DNA from: Asterionellopsis glacialis
Lineage: Eukaryota; Bacillariophyta; Plagiogrammaphyceae; Rhaphoneidales; Asterionellopsidaceae
Assembly (NCBI GenBank): GCA_014885115.2
Contig: WKLE02001298.1
Coordinates: 1 to 14,471 of the forward strand
DNA: 14,471 bases
Direction of reading: 5' to 3'
This document shows positions 9,498 to 14,471 of this stretch, piece after piece. The translations under genes were made by a program, and so were the position numbers. How positions within the stretch are numbered: the stretch's first letter is position 1; every line of letters starts with the position of its first letter. The notes beneath the pieces were generated by a model. The model had not been told where the DNA came from. It saw only the letters and a program-made list of their open reading frames with translations, and searched no databases.

Positions 9498-9500
9498 TAA

Positions 9501-9724
9501 CTACCCCACATAACCTCTATTTAAAAATAATAATGGCCTTGATCTCAACTGCGAAGAATTCCTCATTTTCCGCTCTAAGTTATGCACCCGGCACTGGTAT
9601 ACGTAAGATACACGGTATACGTAAAGTTGCATGCCCATCAACGGTACTGTACTGTGTGTAGTTTCAGATTTTTTGTTTATACCAAAGGAAGCCAAGCGAA
9701 GCGAACCAGAAAATCTTTTTTTTC
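9501..9724. other. Intergenic stretch between transposon and tandem duplication
   Basis: GGTATACGTAA occurs twice, at 9596-9606 and 9614-9624, an 18-bp spacing, and each copy contains the palindromes GTATAC and TACGTA. Short open frames here lack family resemblance. Nothing else is seen. Confidence 0.5.
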
Positions 9725-10042
9725 GGAAAAAGGAAAGCTCTCCACCAATGAAAAACATATTTAATAAAAGCTAGTCATTCAGAGTACCATAAAATGCCAC
9801 TCACAGTACTGTCAGAACCGGTAGACTACCTAGCACGGAGTAATTCGAATTTAGTACGAGCTAAAACTAAAACAGCTCTTTGTTCTGGAAAAGATAAGCT
9901 CTCCACCAATGAAAAACGTATTTGAAAGAAGCTAGTCATTCAGAGTCAAATTAAATGTCACTAAAACAATCCGTAGACTATCACGGAGTACCGTAATTGG
10001 AATTTAGTACGACCTGATACTAAAAACAGCTCTTTTGATTGG
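9725..10042. repeat. Tandem duplication of a unit of about 160 bp
   Basis: Copy 1 spans about 9725-9886 and copy 2 about 9887-10042. Shared landmarks in the same order are AGCTCTCCACCAATGAAAAA (9736 and 9897, 161 apart), GCTAGTCATTCAGAGT, CACGGAGTA, GAATTTAGTACGA and ACAGCTCTTT. Copy 2 has several small deletions and substitutions, so the duplication is not recent. No open frame runs through it. It sits about 350-670 bp upstream of the HMG-box start codon, so it could be promoter-distal regulatory sequence or a relic of a mobile element. Confidence 0.85.
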
Positions 10043-10081
10043 ACAATATAGATTTTTTTGCATGTCGTCATTCTTTTTTTT

Positions 10082-10117
10082 TGACGTCAGTTTTTGGTGG
10101 CGGCGGCGCCGCGGCGA
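10082..10117. promoter_or_regulatory. CRE-type TGACGTCA site next to a GC-rich palindrome
   Basis: TGACGTCA at 10082-10089 is the full palindromic site for CREB/ATF-type bZIP factors. In the diatom Phaeodactylum, TGACGT and ACGTCA are reported CO2/cAMP-responsive elements bound by a bZIP protein. Twenty bases on lies a block of GGC and CGC triplets with the palindrome CGCCGCGGCG (10108-10117), exceptional in this AT-rich gap. The pair lies about 310 bp before the HMG-box start codon. Use as a promoter element is inferred from position and motif only. Confidence 0.4.
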
Positions 10118-10397
10118 TGGAGAGAACAGAATGATGTGAGGAAGAATCAAAATTATAGTATGGTCGGTGTATGTAATGTACCCTTGCTACTGCACGTACT
10201 CGTACATTTTTCTTTCTTGGTGTCGCCATTTGTGTGACAAACAAAAAAATCTCAACTCCCCACAAATTGTAATAACGATATGTTTTAATAACACAGCAGA
10301 TTGTCATTAAAAAATAAAAATAAAAACACTCTCCAAGCAAACGACTCTACGATCACTCTGTCTTTCATCCTTGATTGATACAGTACAGTACAATACC

Positions 10398-11705
10398 ATG
10401 GAAGAGATCCAAACACCACCATCGAATCATCATGATCATCATCATGATGGTCATCTCGAGAAACCTTCAAGACCCTTGACGGCGTATAATTTATTTTTTC
10501 AACATGAACGTAAATTGCTAGTCATGGAGGCATTGAAGAAAGAATACGGGTCCAACTTGACACCAGCTGCCATGAAACATTTTCTAGCAAGTAGTCGACG
10601 TCGTCCACATCGTAAAGTTCATGGTGTTATATCCTTTCGTGAATTAACGCGCAAGGTATCGACAAAATGGAAAAGTTTGGATGGACCATTAAAACAACAA
10701 TATAAAGAATTATCCATCCGTGATAAACAACGGTATAAACAAGAACTCAAGGTATGGAGAGACCATCAATTAGAAAGAAGTTCTTTGACTTGTACCACCA
10801 ACGCCAGTACGTGGACTACTCAAAGTAGTACCTGTATGGGTGCTGATGGAAAAGTAGGACTAGATACTACTTCAACTAATCCAACTATCACACCAAACTA
10901 CATGTACCATTACAACAAGTACCACCCAAATTCATCTTCTTCATCATCATCCTTGAACGATTGCAACAAGAAGAATATCAACCACGAGTTTCATATCTTG
11001 TCTACCTGGCAACAGCTGGCACAGAACTACTACCAACAAGAACAAAAGCAAGAGTCGTCTTCCAAGACACCATCACCACCACCTCCAAGTATTCTTCGTC
11101 AAGATAATTCACCCGTGGCAATAGCACCACTACCACCACTTTTACCTGACTACCCTGTCGTCAGTGATGAGATTGTTGTACCTGATAACTACGAGTATAA
11201 TAAAAGTTGCAACTACTCCTGTGGTACTAATAGCAATGCTAGTAGTAGAGCTACTACGAACCACCATGATAACGATGATGATGATGATGATTTCTCATCA
11301 TGCTCATTACCACTTCAAGATGTGAACGAATCATCATCATTATCAACATTGGTATCACAACAGCAACAATATGATGAAAAGCAAGATTTTTCATCCTCCT
11401 CCATGATGATATTTCCACCACCACCACCACCTTTTGCAAACCATCGCATTGTAAGTGATGTCATCCTATTAAATAGTGATGATGAAAGGGTAGAAGAATC
11501 AGCCGCCTCCGGTATGGTCAACGTTGTTGACTTCAACACCACCAAGACGAACAACAACAACAACAATAATAATAATGATATTCAATTGTTGGCATCTGAA
11601 TTAGATTCAGAATGTGTTTCATTCATTATATCCTTGAAACAATATCAACAACAACAACAGCAACAAGAAGGAAACCAAACTACCATTGATATCGTACCTC
11701 TTTAA
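10398..11705 (+). CDS. HMG-box DNA-binding protein with long disordered tail
   Basis: This intronless gene encodes 435 residues. The ATG at 10398 (ACCATGG context) is preferred over the TTG that opens the frame at 10371. An HMG box lies at about 25-122: helix 1 RPLTAYNLFFQHERKLL, helix 2 ISFRELTRKVSTKWKSL, helix 3 DGPLKQQYKELSIRDKQRYK and onward. An insert of about 30 residues with a basic SSRRRPHRK stretch separates helices 1 and 2. HMG boxes bind and bend minor-groove DNA, so a nuclear chromatin or transcription role is inferred. A His-rich tract precedes the box. The tail has Ser, Asp, Pro, Asn and Gln runs. DVILLNSDDE at 354-363 is a strong match to a SUMO-interacting motif. A GTAAGT at 11451-11456 is a possible cryptic donor just before it. 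The gene is convergent with the aspartoacylase-like gene. Confidence 0.9.
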   Translation: MEEIQTPPSNHHDHHHDGHLEKPSRPLTAYNLFFQHERKLLVMEALKKEYGSNLTPAAMKHFLASSRRRPHRKVHGVISFRELTRKVSTKWKSLDGPLKQQYKELSIRDKQRYKQELKVWRDHQLERSSLTCTTNASTWTTQSSTCMGADGKVGLDTTSTNPTITPNYMYHYNKYHPNSSSSSSSLNDCNKKNINHEFHILSTWQQLAQNYYQQEQKQESSSKTPSPPPPSILRQDNSPVAIAPLPPLLPDYPVVSDEIVVPDNYEYNKSCNYSCGTNSNASSRATTNHHDNDDDDDDFSSCSLPLQDVNESSSLSTLVSQQQQYDEKQDFSSSSMMIFPPPPPPFANHRIVSDVILLNSDDERVEESAASGMVNVVDFNTTKTNNNNNNNNNDIQLLASELDSECVSFIISLKQYQQQQQQQEGNQTTIDIVPL

Positions 11706-12280
11706 AACAAAAAGTCAAGTCACATATCTAGTATTTGGATAGATGTGTGTGTGTCTCTCTGTGGTAAGTATGTATCCACCATAATATATTATTGTATGGA
11801 TGTAGTTCCTATTCATTATTCGTATGTGTGTGGTGCATGTAATGGAGAATAGGAATACTATAAAACATAGCATAGTTAGTTAGTACAATGCGTGCGTCTT
11901 TATTTTTTAGTAAATACTAGCTAGACTGTTTACATACTACATCATCATGTTGTGTGAGACTGAAACATATTGATTTGCAACTCGATTAAATTTTAAAAAA
12001 ATGATGAAAAAACAAGGTATAAAAAAACCCTTAATTTATATTTCTAGGAATATTTACTTTTATTTGGGGGGTGGGGGGGTGTCATCTAAATTAATTCCTT
12101 GTTGGTAGTTAGCAAGTAGCTTGTATATATATTCGTATTCTTTTTCTTTTTTTTCTAAATGAGTTGTCATGAGAGTATACTATAGTATAATGTAATCTCT
12201 GTTTTGTGTGTGTGTGTGTGTGTGTTCCTCCCACGAGCACAAACAAAACGAAAATACAAACTCTCAAACACTTTATATAT
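11706..12280. other. Convergent 3' region between HMG-box and aspartoacylase-like genes
   Basis: This region holds the 3' ends of two facing genes. A (TG)n run lies at about 12205-12224. A G-rich tract of six and seven G separated by one T lies at about 12065-12079 and reads as C-rich on the minus transcript. On the minus strand AATAAA at 12064-12059, about 217 nt past the lower gene's stop, is a plausible poly(A) signal. No coding potential is seen. Confidence 0.5.
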
Positions 12281-14055
12281 TTAGTCATGTTCTGGACAAG
12301 TCTCCTTCTCCTTGTTCTTTTCTACTTTTTCTTCTTCACTTGTCGGTAACAATCGTCCAGTTTGTAAATCATATTCAGTCTTGACAGCCACCCCGATACC
12401 TGTTCCAGAGGAGGCATAATAATATCCACCTTCATTGACAAATATAAGGTAGACTTCATCACCATGAGTACCTTCATATCTTGTAATGTTCCCATCCAAA
12501 TCCACAAAGAGAGCATCACCCTTGCGTATCATGTGAAAATCACGATCTTGTAATGATTTATGTACCATGACTGCAGGAAAATTAGGATTATCCGGATGAG
12601 ATGGCCATGGTATTTTACCAGACATTTCACCAGGACGACGTGCCGGTGCAGAACGAAAACATGGAACTTTCCATGTTGGATAAGCCAATTGTAATTGTGA
12701 TTCCAAGTCGTTATTATTGTCATTTTGGGAAAATTTTTGTTGCATAAAATCAAACAAGGCATACATGGCACGTTCTGTTTGTTCTACAGCATCATGTCGT
12801 AATACACCTTGAGGAACAGGTCCAACCTCAATAGTAAATCCATGTTTGGCAGCCGAACTTAAATTAGGACGGTCTTCACGGTTGGGTAGGGTATGCATTA
12901 AACAACGTACATTTTGTGCTTTACCACCACATTTATGCAACACATAGGCAGCAGCTTGAGCCATGAGTAAATCACCTTCCTAGAGTAGTAGAGTACGTAA
13001 TAATAATAGTAATATAGAGTAATAATAATAGAGAGAGATGCAAGGAGACGCACCCACGCAAGACAATGGAGAGTTTTTCAAATATGTAAAATACCAAACA
13101 AATAAAAAAGTGAATGAATGAATGAATAAATGAATGAATGAATGAGTCTCACATATCCAAAACCATACTTGTTCTGAAAACTGCAACAACCATACCAATC
13201 CGTACCAAAACTTACAGGTATAATAATGGTAAGACCCATATTACTTGTTGTTGAATGTAAATCCACAATCAGATCTGTTGTGGGTTTCGTTAGAATTGTT
13301 CCATGTTCTTGTTGTGTGTCATTATCATTCAATAATGTATTCTTTGTTGTTGTTGTTGTTGTTGTTTTAGTAGTATAAAATTTAGGACCCAACAATTGAT
13401 CAATTTCTTTGGCACGTAGGGATTCCACTGTCGCAGGTAATCCATCATGTGGGTCCATGGTAGATAACGGTGGTGGTACTGCTTGTACTAATTTTTCTTT
13501 ACTAAATTCACGATTTAAATCAGATTGAACAAAACGTTTATTTTCTAAATGTGCTTGTGGATTTGCCAATAATGTAGAAATATGTAAGGATGGATACTTT
13601 TGTTGAAGTTTATCTTGAACACGTTCCAAGGCATGAATACACCATACACCTGTATATTCATTCCCATGTGTCCCACCTACAACAACAACCTTTTGTTGAT
13701 GATGATGATGTTGTTCTTGTTGTTGTTTTGGTATAGGAGTATTAGTTTGATGATTGCTGCTACTTGATGAGGAGGATGAATAGGGAGATGCCAAGGCTGT
13801 AATGGGTAATACAATGGCCATCCATCGTACAAGACGTAGGTTTTGAATCATTATAGTCTTATTCGAATGACTACTTGTACGGATTCTGTGGTTCTTGTTG
13901 TTGATGCGTATGAGTGTCTTGTACCCTTGTTGTTGTTGTCCTTGTTGTCGAACCAATAATGATAAGCGTTCTTGTCCAAATAATAATAATGATGATAATC
14001 CTTCAAAGCTATTAGTAGTACGAACCGCCAAACGAATGGATAATACTCTTTGCAT
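12281..14055 (-). CDS. Aspartoacylase/AstE-AspA family zinc amidohydrolase (two coding exons)
   Basis: Family enzymes remove the acetyl group from N-acetylaspartate or related N-acyl amino acids using one zinc. Exons 14055-13216 and 12979-12281 join in phase 0 (TIIIP-EGDLL), giving 512 residues. Zinc ligands are His130 and Glu133 in GGTHGNE and His267 in VDLHSTTSNMG. Substrate residues lie in SDLNREF (Asn181, Arg182). The catalytic glutamate is Glu331 in TIEVGPVPQGVLR. The C-terminal domain has LQDRDF, KGDALF and FVNEGGYYY. The usual length is near 310; the excess is a long N-terminus, a poly-Ser/His/Gln tract, a Thr-rich insert about 226-260 and a charged tail. The N-terminus (MQRVLSIRLAVR) resembles a mitochondrial presequence. 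A second ATG at 13851 would start a signal-peptide-like MIQNLRLVRWMAIVLPITAL. Exact substrate is unknown. Confidence 0.9.
12980..13215 (-). other. Intron in the aspartoacylase-like gene (236 nt, GAAT microsatellite)
   Basis: The donor CCT|GTAAGT begins at 13215 and the acceptor CTCTAG|GAAGG ends at 12980 on the minus strand. Removal joins the conserved TSNMG...IIIP segment to EGDLLMAQAAAYV, as in known family members. The intron contains GAAT/TGAA tetranucleotide repeats at 13111-13145 and TAA repeats near 13000-13030. If unspliced, the frame runs through the microsatellite and stops at 13078, losing the catalytic glutamate. Confidence 0.9.
13344..13368 (-). repeat. Coding trinucleotide microsatellite (poly-Thr)
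   Basis: A GTT run on the plus strand reads as ACA/ACT-type codons on the coding strand, giving KTTTTTTTK between the LLGPK and DLIVDLH segments. It lies in a loop ahead of a zinc-binding strand, so the length is probably variable. Confidence 0.8.
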
Positions 14056-14471
14056 ATGATATATTATGTATGTATGTATGTGTGAGTGAGCGGAGTCGGA
14101 GGAGACCTGTAATATTATATAAACAAACGACAGAAGAACAGCTTGCACAGGAGCCGTCCGTCTGACCAGAGTCAAAATTTACACCAGAGAAAAAAATGTA
14201 ATCCCGAGAGAACACGAGAGAAAACACCCTCCGACTTGAGGACACACACAATAATAAAATATACGCAAATCTTGTGACACTTTGAACATCAACTCGATCT
14301 CTCAACATCCTCCAATCCCCAGAGCGAAACACTCACTTACAGTATGTACATTATTTACTTGTTATGTACTGATATCACACATAGCTACCGATAGGAGGTG
14401 TCACGCCCGTCCCAAGAGATTCCCCAAAGAGAGGTGATGGACAGAGCATCCTAAAAATGGTACGTACGGAA
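14056..14471 (-). other. 5' leader of the aspartoacylase-like gene with a possible leader intron
   Basis: On the minus strand a GTAAGT donor at 14340 and a TATTACAG acceptor ending at 14107 would bound a 234-nt leader intron, similar in length to the coding intron. Upstream ATGs (for example the one reading MLCPSPLFG) run into stops and would be short upstream frames. A (TACA)n run lies just before the chosen start. No core promoter element is clear. The leader intron is unproven. Confidence 0.35.

Noticed and set aside
10068..10470. Minus-strand frames over the HMG gene promoter
   Set aside because: No conserved protein pattern; they arise from AT-rich and CAT-repeat sequence.
1..14471. CRISPR array, operon, defence cluster or integrated virus
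   Set aside because: No spaced direct-repeat array and no viral or bacterial-type genes were seen; gene structure is eukaryotic with introns.

Overview
The window looks like nuclear DNA of a diatom or a related stramenopile. Four protein-coding genes are seen, all read with the standard code. Several intron boundaries carry GTAAGT donors. The proteins are rich in homopolymer runs (Gln, Asn, Ser, Pro, Thr), and one has an HMG box opening with RPLTAYNLFFQ, a style common in diatoms. No species can be named from the sequence alone.

The genes form two convergent pairs separated by about 3.1 kb of non-coding DNA. Pair 1 is an intronless plus-strand gene for a low-complexity coiled-coil protein (1185-3377), facing a minus-strand type III-beta-like phosphatidylinositol 4-kinase with an added PH domain (7261 down to 4010, three exons). 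Pair 2 is a plus-strand HMG-box protein (10398-11705), facing a minus-strand aspartoacylase-family zinc amidohydrolase (14055 down to 12281, two coding exons).

The longest open frames misstate both minus-strand genes. The kinase gains a 13-residue first exon and a 24-codon last exon. The last exon restores the family's usual C-terminus (TKLYDVFQ...SNG). The TAA that ends the long frame lies inside a GTAAGT splice donor. The aspartoacylase is cut by a 236-nt intron between the zinc-binding half and the half with the catalytic glutamate.

The gap between the pairs (7262-10397) holds an AT-rich island, an 899-bp non-autonomous DNA transposon with 38-bp inverted ends, GGCC termini and a TAA target duplication (PIF/Harbinger-like), and a tandem 160-bp duplication. 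Next to the HMG gene are a perfect TGACGTCA site and a GC-rich palindrome.

The genes do not form an obvious pathway. The coiled-coil protein and the HMG protein both look nuclear, and both carry short acidic-flanked hydrophobic motifs resembling SUMO-interacting motifs. This is a testable link but not proof of a shared system. I see no clear new multi-gene system here.
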